Translations under genes and position numbers: made by a program
Source: Candidatus Woesearchaeota archaeon
Lineage (GTDB): Archaea > Nanobdellota > Nanobdellia > Woesearchaeales > GW2011-AR4
Length of the DNA stretch: 63,573 nucleotides
Direction of reading: 5' to 3'
NCBI GenBank assembly: GCA_016184145.1
Contig: JACPDF010000024.1
Coordinates: forward strand, 1-63,573
Shown here: one piece after another, positions 8,087 through 16,289 of the stretch
How positions within the stretch are numbered: position 1 is the first letter of the stretch
How the letters are laid out: every line of letters starts with the position of its first letter
Notes under the pieces: generated by a model
What the model was told of the DNA's origin: nothing
Databases searched by the model: none
The model's input: only the letters and a program-made list of their open reading frames with translations

Positions 8087-9111
8087 GCTATATTTTTCTT
8101 TAGGCTCTCGACAAAATCCTTAAACTGGTGCTGCTTGACATTTGCGCCGCATGCATATTCATGGCCTCCGCCGTAGCCTTCCAAACCAACAAGCGCTTTA
8201 TTGAGGAGCGGAGGCAATATTGTTTTTTTGCTCCTGATGCTCATCCTCACATCATCATCTTTTCTCCTGCCGACTAAGATTATTTTATCCGGGAATTTGT
8301 ACAATAACTCATTTGCTATGTCTCCGGTAAAGCTCATCTTGTCGTCATCATAGGTAAAGACAAGCAGCTTATCCTTTGTAGCAGCTTTGAGCGCATCTTT
8401 CAGCATATTATCATACGTTTTGTTGAGCTTTTCAAATCTCCTGTAGATGAACTTTCCAGCGGCTGTTTCCTGATCAAGGATCTCGTAAGGGGTTTTTATC
8501 CTTGTAAGTATCTTGATGTTTTTCATAATTTCCTGGGTTTTCCCCTTAAGGCAGAAAGAGAATATCTTAATAAGCATTCCAAGCCTTGTGTTGAAGTATA
8601 TGTCTCCTATTGTTTTTTCATTGCCCATTAAATTAGGATACTGCGCCTTAAAATCATCCAAAAAATCAGGGATGTAATAGTCCGCTATACAGCCCAAGGC
8701 TGCTATCCATAAGTCCTGCTTGACTGCATTATAGCACATGTATGTTGTCGGCACATTTTCATCCTTTTTCCTTAGCCTGGGATTAAAATACAGCACCCCG
8801 TTAATCTCATGCGGGCCATGGTGGTCTATCCATATTATAGGAACGGGGCATGCATCGACAAAGCTCTGCTCCAACAAGGCAACGTCGAGGATAAAAACCT
8901 TGTCAGGCTTATAGTCTTCTAAGCTCGGTGCTAACCTGGCATCGAGTGTCGGGTGCGTCTTAACTAAAATGCCGTGCCCTTCCTTTTTATAGCGGTAAAG
9001 CAGCAAAAAAGAGGATAAGCCGTCAGGATCATCATCAAAGAAATACAAGGGGTTCTGGCAGTTGTCCAACTCATTTTTTATGTGCTGGTATTGTTTTTGG
9101 GTAAGCGCCAT
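8083..9111 (-). CDS. DHH-family phosphoesterase (RecJ/NrnA-like)
   Basis: A 342-residue DHH/DHHA1 enzyme. Motifs in order: YFFDDDPDGLSS (about 24-35, motif I with the DxD metal site), VFILDVALL (motif II), IWIDHHGP (DHH motif near 92-99), and the C-terminal DHHA1 signature GLEGYGGGHEYACGANV (about 310-327). The family holds Mn2+-dependent exonucleases and oligonucleotide or cyclic-dinucleotide phosphodiesterases; the length fits short archaeal RecJ-like or NrnA-like proteins. Substrate cannot be decided from sequence. Hairpins at 9122-9142 and beyond lie just upstream. Confidence 0.88.
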   Translation of the reverse strand: MALTQKQYQHIKNELDNCQNPLYFFDDDPDGLSSFLLLYRYKKEGHGILVKTHPTLDARLAPSLEDYKPDKVFILDVALLEQSFVDACPVPIIWIDHHGPHEINGVLYFNPRLRKKDENVPTTYMCYNAVKQDLWIAALGCIADYYIPDFLDDFKAQYPNLMGNEKTIGDIYFNTRLGMLIKIFSFCLKGKTQEIMKNIKILTRIKTPYEILDQETAAGKFIYRRFEKLNKTYDNMLKDALKAATKDKLLVFTYDDDKMSFTGDIANELLYKFPDKIILVGRRKDDDVRMSIRSKKTILPPLLNKALVGLEGYGGGHEYACGANVKQHQFKDFVESLKKNIA

Positions 9112-9121
9112 TTGTCAAAAA

Positions 9122-9286
9122 CCGCCAGTCACAGACTGGCGGAATTTATCTGCTTTTTATTGCATGAAGCGGTTTTTGAGTGAATTGTGAGCGAGCTCGC
9201 GAGCTCACTCGCATCTCACTGCTCGGAAATTTTCTGTATGTAAAATTGCTTTCAGCCACTAGTTGTAAACTAGTGGAAAATTTCCG
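9122..9286. repeat. Cluster of nested hairpins with palindrome copy C
   Basis: Three hairpins lie between two divergent genes. CCGCCAGTC-aca-GACTGGCGG (9122-9142) is a perfect 9-bp stem. The interspersed palindrome copy C is at 9178-9221. CGGAAATTTTC (9224-9234) pairs with GAAAATTTCCG (about 9276-9286), and inside that pair CCACTAGTT-gta-AACTAGTGG forms another perfect 9-bp stem (about 9256-9276). No reading frame is present. Confidence 0.6.
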
Positions 9287-9369
9287 ACATTTTATCAGAT
9301 TTTTTGCTTATATTTAAATATGATGCATCTTTCAAAAGATTTATAATATTTGTTTTCTTATTAATAGTT

Positions 9370-10581
9370 ATGCATCTGCCAAAGTATAATGCAAAAAACC
9401 ATCCTTTGTTTAATTGCGGCAATGTAAACTGCCCTATATGCGCCAAGGCTTATTCCCAAATCAGGATAAAGAAAAGGATTGTCAAGGAAAATTTTTCTAC
9501 CGATGCTGTTGCCCCGTTTGTTGGAAGGTATGGGTATCCTGCTGTAAATGTCGGAATACTGGCGCCTCCGTCTGAGGAAGAGGAGTCATGGCTTTATGAT
9601 GCCCCGAAATACTGGGCTGCAAACAATTTCCAGATACCCAGAATAGTTGATTTCAGGAGCTCTTTGATAAATTCAAGGGATAAGTTTGATATCAAGAAGA
9701 GGAGCAATTTTTTGGAGCTAAACCAGGAGGTAAGCATGGCTTCAATGCCTGTTGATGTGGACATTAATCTAAAGGGCAAGCCGCGCTTTAGGATAAATTA
9801 TGACAATTTAATGGCTCCTACAGGCCCCTATGCAGAGCTAAAAAAGGCCAGATTAACTGAGAATCCAAAAATCCACACAAAGGTTCAGAAAGTGCATTAT
9901 GACACAGACTTAAAGGCAAATGAGGCATTAGTCTATCTTTATGATAATAATTTTGATGAAAATTTCTTAAGCAGGATTTTAAGTGTAGGCGCATTGGGCG
10001 TTGGGAAAAACAGGAAGTTAGTTCCTACAAGATGGTCGATAACAGCAACTGATGATACACTGGGAAGGCATTTGATTAATGAAGTAAAAAAGCATAATCA
10101 GATTGATTATTCTGCCTTTTTCGGCAGCTATCTTGGAAATCATTACTTAATATTGTGTTTTCCCGATGTATGGAGCTATGAATTGTTTGAGACAACCGTT
10201 TCCAATCCTGAATATTACATGACTGACCATGAGTTTTATGACAGCAGGAAATATTATGCTGAGAACACAGCTGGAGGCTATTATACAGTAAGATTGGCAA
10301 TATTGGAAAAATTAAATGAAATAAAAAAACAAGGAAGTTGCTTGGCTTTGAGGTTCATCACTTCTGATTATACATTGCCTTTAGGAGTCTGGGTTACAAG
10401 GGAAGCGGCAAGGAATGCCATGTCCTCGAAAAGGATAGAATTTTCATCAAAGGAATTGATGCTTGAATATGCAAGGAAGCTAATTAAGAAAAGGTTTAAC
10501 TTGGATGCAGAAGTTTATTTAAGGCAAAGCAAGGTTTTAAGGAGTATTAATAACCAATCGAAACTAATACAATACCTGTAA
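9370..10581 (+). CDS. nreA: NreA-like archaeal DNA repair protein
   Basis: Archaeal Nre protein, linked to DNA damage repair in haloarchaea. 403 residues from ATG 9370. The N-terminal zinc finger CGNVNCPICAK is followed by the Nre N-domain (FVGRYGYPAVNVGIL) and the Nre C-domain with VPTRWSITATDDTLGR. An earlier in-frame start at 9304 would add a hydrophobic stretch before the zinc finger, but a TATA-like TTTATAATATT at 9340-9350 sits 20-30 nt before ATG 9370, favouring the shorter leaderless form. The C-terminus lacks a clear PCNA-binding PIP box; it ends in a basic tail. No repair partner is adjacent. Confidence 0.88.
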   Translation: MHLPKYNAKNHPLFNCGNVNCPICAKAYSQIRIKKRIVKENFSTDAVAPFVGRYGYPAVNVGILAPPSEEEESWLYDAPKYWAANNFQIPRIVDFRSSLINSRDKFDIKKRSNFLELNQEVSMASMPVDVDINLKGKPRFRINYDNLMAPTGPYAELKKARLTENPKIHTKVQKVHYDTDLKANEALVYLYDNNFDENFLSRILSVGALGVGKNRKLVPTRWSITATDDTLGRHLINEVKKHNQIDYSAFFGSYLGNHYLILCFPDVWSYELFETTVSNPEYYMTDHEFYDSRKYYAENTAGGYYTVRLAILEKLNEIKKQGSCLALRFITSDYTLPLGVWVTREAARNAMSSKRIEFSSKELMLEYARKLIKKRFNLDAEVYLRQSKVLRSINNQSKLIQYL

Positions 10582-10608
10582 TAAAAATGCAAAAACAGCC
10601 ATTAGAAT

Positions 10609-10650
10609 CAAAATATTTAAATATGAATCATTAAATCTACATAAATTAAA
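10609..10650 (+). promoter_or_regulatory. Promoter of the leader ORF
   Basis: ATATTTAAATATG around 10612-10624 is a good archaeal TATA box about 27-35 nt before the ATG at 10651. This fits a leaderless transcript starting at or just before the leucine-rich mini-ORF and continuing into the LeuA-like gene. Confidence 0.55.
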
Positions 10651-10728
10651 ATGGCTGACAAAAGAATAAATAAAAATTCTGTATTGTCTTTGTTAGCTTT
10701 AAATCTATTGCTTCTGCTGTTGCTGTAA
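10651..10728 (+). CDS. Leucine-rich leader peptide
   Basis: A 25-residue ORF ends 107 nt before the start codon of the LeuA-like gene. Eleven of its 25 residues are leucine, and the last seven before the TAA are all leucine, using CTA, TTG, CTT and CTG codons. The N-terminal part is polar (MADKRINKNS). In bacteria such leucine runs ahead of leucine-biosynthesis genes work as ribosome-stalling attenuators (leuL type). Position, composition, promoter and neighbour all fit, but ribosome-mediated attenuation is not an established archaeal mechanism. A small membrane peptide is the main alternative. Confidence 0.6.
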   Translation: MADKRINKNSVLSLLALNLLLLLLL

Positions 10729-10835
10729 GGCCCACCAAGAGTCGGTATATTCTTAATGGGTCTTGAATTTTGAGCTTGTCTGAGTTCTAGGATATGCTGG
10801 CGAAAAAAACATTGAAAAGATATTGGAGGATAAAA
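10729..10835 (+). promoter_or_regulatory. Leader region with alternative RNA pairings
   Basis: Right after the leader-peptide stop, GGCCCACCAAGA (10729-10740) can pair with TCTTAATGGGTC (10751-10762), leaving a 10-nt loop and a 2x2 internal mismatch. Part of the same strand, CCACCAA (10732-10738), can instead pair with TTGGAGG (10823-10829), the Shine-Dalgarno region of the synthase, with one mismatch. A ribosome stalled on the leucine run would cover 10732-10738. This suggests translational or transcriptional attenuation; the folds were judged by eye. Confidence 0.4.
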
Positions 10836-12530
10836 ATGATTGCATCAAAAGAGAGAAGGGAGCCTATTATATTTGACACAACTTTAAGGGAGGGTTTTCA
10901 GACACCGGGAGGAATAGGCGGATCTTTAGAGGAGAGGGTATATGCTGCCGCACTGATACAGAATTATGCTCACTGGGTTGAAATTGGAATGCCTGCTAAC
11001 AATGTTGATTATGACATTATAAGTGCCATAAGGGACAGATTTTTAGCTGAAAAATATCCAGTTGGACTTGCCGTTCTTGCAAGATGTGCGGATTTGGATG
11101 TAGAACGATCAGCAGAAGTTATGGCTAGTTATCCCAACAATTTGATACATTTGTTTGTTGGTACCTCTGATGAGCACAGAGCTGTGCGCTTCGGAGGTCA
11201 GGATAAAGACTATTATGCCCAAAAAATTTCAAAATATGTAGAAATGGCTGCCGCTAATCCTGTTTTCTTAAGGGTTATGTTTTCTCCAGAAGATTCCTAC
11301 AGGACATGGGCACAAGACCATGAAACTCTAATAAGATTTATTGAAGCAGCTAAAAAAGCTTATGATAGGGGAAATACAAAAGTTGGTAGGAAAGAGCCAG
11401 TAATATTTAATTTACCAGACACAGTCGGTGCCAGCACTGTTGAGGAGTTCTGCGGGGTGATAGAACATGTTCAGCAAGTATTTGGCAACGATGTTGAGTG
11501 GAGTGTGCACTGCCATAATGATAATCGCATGTCTCAAGCTCAGGCATTAACCGTATACGAAAGGTTTGGTGTTCCATGGATACAAACAACTTTTGCGCAG
11601 CTAGGAGAAAGGAATGGAATTGCAGCAACTGATTTAACAGTTAAAATCTTATCAGAGCGCGGCTATTTAAATGAACCAAGGATAACATCCTTAGACAATC
11701 TTAGATTGCTTGACCCCACCATGAATGCCATTATGTGGACATTAGGAAGAATGGTGCCAAAAGAGCATCTTGACAGGACAAACATTTCCACTGCCGGAAT
11801 CCACACAGATTTGGTTGTAAAAGACACATCTACATACCACATAAGGGGTGATAGGTATGGCTCACAAATTTATATAGAACTTGGACCAACATCGGGGAGC
11901 AAGCAGGTGATTGACGTATTAGAAAAAAATAGGTTTCCTTACACAAATGTTCCAAAAGAAGACATTGAAAAATTTACAGAACGATTAAAACATGAATCAA
12001 ATGCAGGAAAGTTTCCAATTTCTGAAACCCATATTCTTTATGAAGCACTCAAGGAATTTTTAAGATTTGAAGATGATGGACTGAAGGTTACTAAGTATAG
12101 ATCTATAACTAAATATGATGGTGTTGAATTGGTCGGCATAAGTGGTTCTATTGATGGTACTCCTTTTAGGAAAGTGCATAAAAGCAGAGGTCCAGTTGAA
12201 GCTGTCATGGAACTACTTAATGGTGTCATAAATGAGCATAGGGGCACAGATTCAGAAATAGCACTTGTAGATTACCTACCCTATATAGTTCCTATTATTG
12301 GAAAAGAATATCTAAATTGGGAAGTTGGGCAACGTCCTCAAATACCAAGAGAAGTAGGAAAACATGCACATCAAGGCGTTTACTTGATGTTCAGAAATGG
12401 CTCAGGAGTATACCAAGGATGGGCTAGGCACGAAAACAGTTCAAAAGCGCCAATTGATGCTGTAATTGATGGGATGACTAAAATGTATGCACTCCAGAAA
12501 TGGCAGAATCTTGCAAGACATTCGAAGTAA
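10836..12530 (+). CDS. LeuA-like 2-isopropylmalate/homocitrate synthase family
   Basis: An enzyme of the alpha-isopropylmalate/homocitrate/citramalate synthase family, condensing acetyl-CoA with a 2-oxoacid. 564 residues from ATG 10836, chosen over 10794 because GGAGG (10825-10829) lies 6 nt ahead. The HMGL-like TIM barrel begins IFDTTLREGFQTPGG (catalytic Arg and metal Asp), carries the metal-binding HCHND (about 226-230), and is followed by a C-terminal domain (about 400-560) resembling the LeuA dimer/regulatory domain (SRGPVEAVMELL). That domain binds leucine in LeuA, which agrees with the leucine-rich leader. No leuB/C/D genes lie nearby, so the exact 2-oxoacid is open. The sequence looks bacterial-like; transfer is possible. 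Confidence 0.8.
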   Translation: MIASKERREPIIFDTTLREGFQTPGGIGGSLEERVYAAALIQNYAHWVEIGMPANNVDYDIISAIRDRFLAEKYPVGLAVLARCADLDVERSAEVMASYPNNLIHLFVGTSDEHRAVRFGGQDKDYYAQKISKYVEMAAANPVFLRVMFSPEDSYRTWAQDHETLIRFIEAAKKAYDRGNTKVGRKEPVIFNLPDTVGASTVEEFCGVIEHVQQVFGNDVEWSVHCHNDNRMSQAQALTVYERFGVPWIQTTFAQLGERNGIAATDLTVKILSERGYLNEPRITSLDNLRLLDPTMNAIMWTLGRMVPKEHLDRTNISTAGIHTDLVVKDTSTYHIRGDRYGSQIYIELGPTSGSKQVIDVLEKNRFPYTNVPKEDIEKFTERLKHESNAGKFPISETHILYEALKEFLRFEDDGLKVTKYRSITKYDGVELVGISGSIDGTPFRKVHKSRGPVEAVMELLNGVINEHRGTDSEIALVDYLPYIVPIIGKEYLNWEVGQRPQIPREVGKHAHQGVYLMFRNGSGVYQGWARHENSSKAPIDAVIDGMTKMYALQKWQNLARHSK

Positions 12531-12535
12531 CTCTT

Positions 12536-15064
12536 TTATTTTATTTTCCCCTTCATCTCTTCCAACTCCTCCAAAAACCTCTTTATTGTTTTTGTGATAT
12601 GTTCGGGCTGGGTCTGAAGCGTTTTTGAGATTTCTGCAAGAACGTCTCCTTTAAAAGTTACTTTTTTTGCTAATTTCAAGTCCTCTTTTGTCAGCTTGAT
12701 GCCTTTTTTGGCTGCTTTTCTTGCTTTTTTCCATACATTAAACAATTCCTGCACGCGGGAAGGAAGCTCATTTACCCCCACATCCAATAATTTTTCCGCT
12801 TCTTCCAATATTTTGTTTTTTTCCTCTAACTCCTTTTCAGCAGCTTTTCCTGCAGTAAACTCTATCCTTACGATGCTGTCGGATATTTTAGTTGATTTGA
12901 GGATTTTTATTTTTCCTGCTTCTGAAGTGTTATTTAGATGGGTGCCGCCGCATGCCTGCGTGTCCAAGCCTTTAATCTGGACAATCCTCAAATTCTTGCC
13001 CGGGACTGCGCCTCCTTGGTATATATTCATGCCGAATTTCTTCTCTGCTTCTGTCCTCGGATAGAATTTTTTTATTATCTCTGTCTTGGAATTTACAATT
13101 TTGTTGGCTTCGCTTTCTATCTTTTTTGTTTCTTCATCTGAAAGAGACTGGTAATGGGTTATGTCCAGAGTGGCTTTTTCCCTTGTTTTCTTTGCCCCTG
13201 CCTGATTAATATGATTTCCAAGCACCTTGCGGGCGGCTGTGCCTACTATATGGGTTGCGGTATGGTGCTGTGCGAGCTGTTTTCTCCTTTCTTTGTCAAT
13301 CTCAACAGCTACAATATCCCCCACTTTAAATGAAGGCTTATTTTTTAACACATGGACAATTATATTTCCCTGCTTGAAAATATCTGTTAATTCCTCATCA
13401 CTTATCTTTCCGGTGTCGTGCAGCTGCCCTCCTGAAGTTGGATAGGCGACGGTTTTGTCCAAAATCACATTGTTTCCAATTATTTTCAGCACTTTCCCTT
13501 TGCTTTCAGTTTTGAAAGGATCGTCGTAGTAGAGCGCCTCTGTTTCCTGTAGCCCTTCTAAATCGAGTTTTTCTTCTCTTTTTGTCTCGTGCTCCTGCCC
13601 TTGCTTTTCATGCATCTCAGAGACAAGGGCATAGAAATTATCCGGAACTTTGATTTTCTTTCCCATTTTTTCAGCTTCTTCCTTGACCAATTCAGGAGCA
13701 ATTCCCTGGCTGTCATACAAGGTTAATAATTTTTTCTCATTTATTTCTTCCTTGATTAATTTTGATATTATTGACTGGGTTTTTTGCTTTGTCTGCCCGT
13801 ATTTTCTCTTCTCAACATTTAAAATTTCATTGACTTCATTCAAATTTTCGCTTAATTCCGGATACAAGGGCTTCAAATACTGGGCATGCAAATTGCACAG
13901 CTCATTAAATTCAATTTTCCAGCTGTATTTGTCCATAAGAGACATCGCCCTCCTGAACAATACCCTTAGGTTATAGCCGCCGCCTACGTTAGAGGGCAAA
14001 GCCCCGTCTGAAAGAGCCACCAATAAAGCCCTCGAATGCTCCGCTATAGAATACAAAGCTGCTGATTCCAATATTTGTTTTTTTAATTCTTCTACATTGT
14101 ACCCTGTTTTTTCCGCTACAAGATTCCATGTCTTGTCTATATCCTCAACTTCGTCTATGTTAAGGTAAGAGGAGTATGGCAGGAATTTCCTCATAAGTTC
14201 AGAATCTATTTTTATTCCGGTTGCTTTTTTTAATTTTTCAACTACTGTTGGAAAGGTTGTTTCGTAGCTTGTTGGGCTTCCTTGGGTAAACCATGCGTTT
14301 CTTTCGTGCCCCATCCCCATATCAAGCACTTTTAAGCTTAATTCTTTGCTCCCAGATGGAGTTACTTCATAAAGCATGTAAACCTGGTTCCCAAGCTCCA
14401 AGCCGCGAGAAAAAAATTCCATGCACGGCCCAAAATTACCGCCGCCAGCCCATGCATCCTCATGGAACTTTATTTCCCCGTTTTTTAATCCCAAGCCTTG
14501 CTTAAGCCAGTTGTGTATATCCCTAAAGTGTCTTGCCTGCGACCATTCAGAAGGCTTCATAAAGGCATGCTGGCCGATCATGTCAAAGCACGAGTAATGG
14601 GCGCCGGTAATTCCGATATTGTCTATATCATTGAACCTTAAGCAGAGTTGAGGCACAACCAAAGGATTTGCCGGAGGCTCCACTTCTCCAGAAACTACAT
14701 AAGGCTGGAAATCGTAAATAGAGGCTTGCACAAAATCAGCATCTTGGCGCCAGCGGGCAGTAACGGGGTAGCGATTTATTGGCGTATATCCCCATTTTTT
14801 GAATAATGATGCGAATTCCTTCCAGACTCCGATATAATCAAGTTTTTTTGTTGCCGGCGTATTTCCAATAAACCTAAATCCGCCACTGCAAGAAGGATCT
14901 CCGCAGGCATCATCATCTACTACACTCCAAAAGAAAGTTCCGCATTTAGAGCATTTTTTCCTCTTGAAGCCCTCTTCTTTCAGGACAGAAGCCGCATAGT
15001 ACTTGTCAGGCTCTTTCGAAGCTTTTAATTTGAACTCTTTTTTAATTTCCTTGTCAGATTTCAT
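12536..15064 (-). CDS. alaS: Alanyl-tRNA synthetase, archaeal type
   Basis: Charges tRNA-Ala. 842 residues with the archaeal N-terminal zinc segment (KKCSKCGTFFWSV, then ACGDPSC, about 37-60), a class II catalytic core (RFNDIDNIGITGAHYS, GPCMEFF), and an editing domain with the HHTATH (about 602-607) and CGGTHL (about 708-713) zinc motifs that clear mischarged Ser/Gly. A C-terminal coiled region follows. TATA-like TTTTTATATTG on the minus strand lies about 25-30 nt before the ATG. It converges on the LeuA-like gene with only 5 nt between stops. Confidence 0.97.
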   Translation of the reverse strand: MKSDKEIKKEFKLKASKEPDKYYAASVLKEEGFKRKKCSKCGTFFWSVVDDDACGDPSCSGGFRFIGNTPATKKLDYIGVWKEFASLFKKWGYTPINRYPVTARWRQDADFVQASIYDFQPYVVSGEVEPPANPLVVPQLCLRFNDIDNIGITGAHYSCFDMIGQHAFMKPSEWSQARHFRDIHNWLKQGLGLKNGEIKFHEDAWAGGGNFGPCMEFFSRGLELGNQVYMLYEVTPSGSKELSLKVLDMGMGHERNAWFTQGSPTSYETTFPTVVEKLKKATGIKIDSELMRKFLPYSSYLNIDEVEDIDKTWNLVAEKTGYNVEELKKQILESAALYSIAEHSRALLVALSDGALPSNVGGGYNLRVLFRRAMSLMDKYSWKIEFNELCNLHAQYLKPLYPELSENLNEVNEILNVEKRKYGQTKQKTQSIISKLIKEEINEKKLLTLYDSQGIAPELVKEEAEKMGKKIKVPDNFYALVSEMHEKQGQEHETKREEKLDLEGLQETEALYYDDPFKTESKGKVLKIIGNNVILDKTVAYPTSGGQLHDTGKISDEELTDIFKQGNIIVHVLKNKPSFKVGDIVAVEIDKERRKQLAQHHTATHIVGTAARKVLGNHINQAGAKKTREKATLDITHYQSLSDEETKKIESEANKIVNSKTEIIKKFYPRTEAEKKFGMNIYQGGAVPGKNLRIVQIKGLDTQACGGTHLNNTSEAGKIKILKSTKISDSIVRIEFTAGKAAEKELEEKNKILEEAEKLLDVGVNELPSRVQELFNVWKKARKAAKKGIKLTKEDLKLAKKVTFKGDVLAEISKTLQTQPEHITKTIKRFLEELEEMKGKIK

Positions 15065-15131
15065 ACAGGCAAAGATTAGGGAACAATATAAAAATATTTA
15101 GGTTTTGGGTAAAGAAAAATTTTAGGATGGA

Positions 15132-15413
15132 TTATCTGTAACAGAGGGACAGTCCTTCAACTCTCCTATAATCCACTACAGCTGCTTCGTTTAATATAGT
15201 ATCTGCCCTACTTTCAATTCTCGCTGGCTCAATTTGCTTAAGAAGGGGATGACCAATGTCAGCAGCGCCTATGCCCAAAAAATTGTCCAAATTTTCCGGT
15301 CTGAAGTTCTTTTTGTGCTTTTCTTCAGTAGTTCGGGCTTCTACAGGATTGAGTGCATAATCGATTATTCTTTCTCCATTAATAGGACCAATATAAGGAA
15401 TAGCAATATCCAT
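15132..15413 (-). CDS. Unknown 93-residue protein
   Basis: I do not recognise this protein. It is mixed-charge, with no membrane segment or signal peptide, and reads MDIAIPYIGPINGERIIDYAL at the start and VVDYRRVEGLSLCYR at the end. A TATA-like TTTATAAATTAATG on the minus strand lies about 23-30 nt before the ATG, supporting a real leaderless gene. It sits alone between alaS and the EF-Tu-domain-like gene. Confidence 0.55.
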   Translation of the reverse strand: MDIAIPYIGPINGERIIDYALNPVEARTTEEKHKKNFRPENLDNFLGIGAADIGHPLLKQIEPARIESRADTILNEAAVVDYRRVEGLSLCYR

Positions 15414-15489
15414 TTTAGTTATAGATTAGGAGTTTTCATTAATTTATAAACCTTTCCTCGGTGCCAGCTTCATCCAGAATCAGGCAAGA

Positions 15490-15780
15490 TTACAGCTTAT
15501 AGACAACATCGTGCTCTCTAGCGTGCTCTTTTACCTTTAAGCCTATGCTCTGCCCTTTTTTCGCTTCCTGTATCTTGTCTTTCTCTATCTGCATGCTGTC
15601 AACTGTCTGGGTAAAGTCACTTGTAGCGCCTTTAACCCTTATCTTATCCCCTACCTTTAAAGCGCCGCTTACCTTAACTACAGCCACGCCGATGTTTGTA
15701 TAGTAGTGAGCAACTTTTCCTACTTCTTTACCTGCTTCCTTTTCTGCCGCTTTTTTCTTGGTTTTTTCCCCTTCAGCCAT
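15490..15780 (-). CDS. Translation elongation factor-like small protein
   Basis: A 96-residue archaeal protein made of one beta-barrel like domain 2 of EF-Tu-type GTPases: HYYTNIGVAVVKVSG, LKVGDKIRVKG, QTVDSMQIEKDKIQEAKKGQSIGLKVKE. A charged Lys/Glu/Ala N-terminal tail precedes it. ATG 15780 (MAEGEKTKK) is preferred to the longer form that adds MAIWVVF, which does not fit the family. No GTPase domain is present. Similar stand-alone or protease-linked domains occur in archaea without a settled function. Confidence 0.75.
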   Translation of the reverse strand: MAEGEKTKKKAAEKEAGKEVGKVAHYYTNIGVAVVKVSGALKVGDKIRVKGATSDFTQTVDSMQIEKDKIQEAKKGQSIGLKVKEHAREHDVVYKL

Positions 15781-15848
15781 AAAAACCACCCAAATAGCCA
15801 TGAATCTGCCTTAGAATATAAAAATTTGTCGGAAATTCCTTGCATTCA

Positions 15849-15992
15849 CTGGTAAAAATTATATAAACTTTTCCCCTGCGATTTTGACTCCAGCTTGTGC
15901 CGGGTACAGTAAAGTTAAGGGTGTTGCAACCAATATTCGTGAGTTAAGGAATGATAGTTTGTCACTTAATCTTACTTAACCCTTGTGCCGAA
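15849..15992 (+). ncRNA. Possible small RNA with its own promoter
   Basis: ATTATATAAACTTTT at 15849-15863 is a strong TATA-like box with no reading frame of note behind it. About 100 nt later a second box (CATATTTAAAAGG, about 15991-16003) serves the tRNA-Asn gene. The segment between has CTTGTGCCG twice (about 15894 and 15981) and possible AAGGGT/ACCCTT pairing. That layout suggests a separate RNA of about 110 nt, but no known class (C/D, H/ACA, SRP, RNase P) can be demonstrated by eye. Confidence 0.25.
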
Positions 15993-16032
15993 ACATATTT
16001 AAAAGGACATTTAATCCAAATCAGTGCTAAAT

Positions 16033-16131
16033 GCCTCTGTAGCTTAGCAGGTAGAGCGTGCGGCTGTTATCTTACTTTTTAGAATTAAGCGAGAAACCGC
16101 AAGGTCGGCAGTTCGAGTCTGCCCAGAGGCG
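16033..16131 (+). tRNA. tRNA-Asn(GTT) with a 26-nt intron
   Basis: The acceptor stem GCCTCTG/CAGAGGC, T-arm GGCAG-TTCGAGT-CTGCC and anticodon stem TGCGG/CCGCA are all intact. The anticodon loop CTGTTA-A is split after the base following GTT, the canonical archaeal 37/38 site, by about 26 nt (16070-16095). Removing it leaves a 73-nt tRNA with discriminator G. A TATA box lies at about 15991-16003. The intron would be cut by the splicing endonuclease and the halves joined by RtcB. Confidence 0.92.
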
Positions 16132-16168
16132 TTTTTTCAGAACAATTCCTTGGAATTGAAATTCACTT

Positions 16169-16254
16169 GGGCCTGTAGTTCAGCCTGGTTAGAATGCTCG
16201 ACTGATAAATTTTTGGAAATCGAGTGGTCCTCAGTTCAAATCTGAGCAGGCCCA
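16169..16254 (+). tRNA. tRNA-Ile(GAT) with an 11-nt intron
   Basis: The acceptor GGGCCTG/CAGGCCC, T-arm CTCAG-TTCAAAT-CTGAG and anticodon stem CTCGA/TCGAG pair perfectly. The loop CTGATA-A is interrupted at 37/38 by about 11 nt (16208-16218), leaving a 75-nt tRNA with anticodon GAT. It lies 37 nt after tRNA-Asn and is probably cotranscribed. A degenerate second copy of its 3' half lies 80 nt downstream. Confidence 0.9.
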
Positions 16255-16289
16255 TCATACTTTCGAACAAAGTGAGAAAGCCCTGAGGG

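Noticed and set aside
15065-15131. T-box or other leader element for alaS
   Set aside because: The gap is short and contains only a TATA-like promoter; T-boxes are a bacterial mechanism and none of their motifs are visible.
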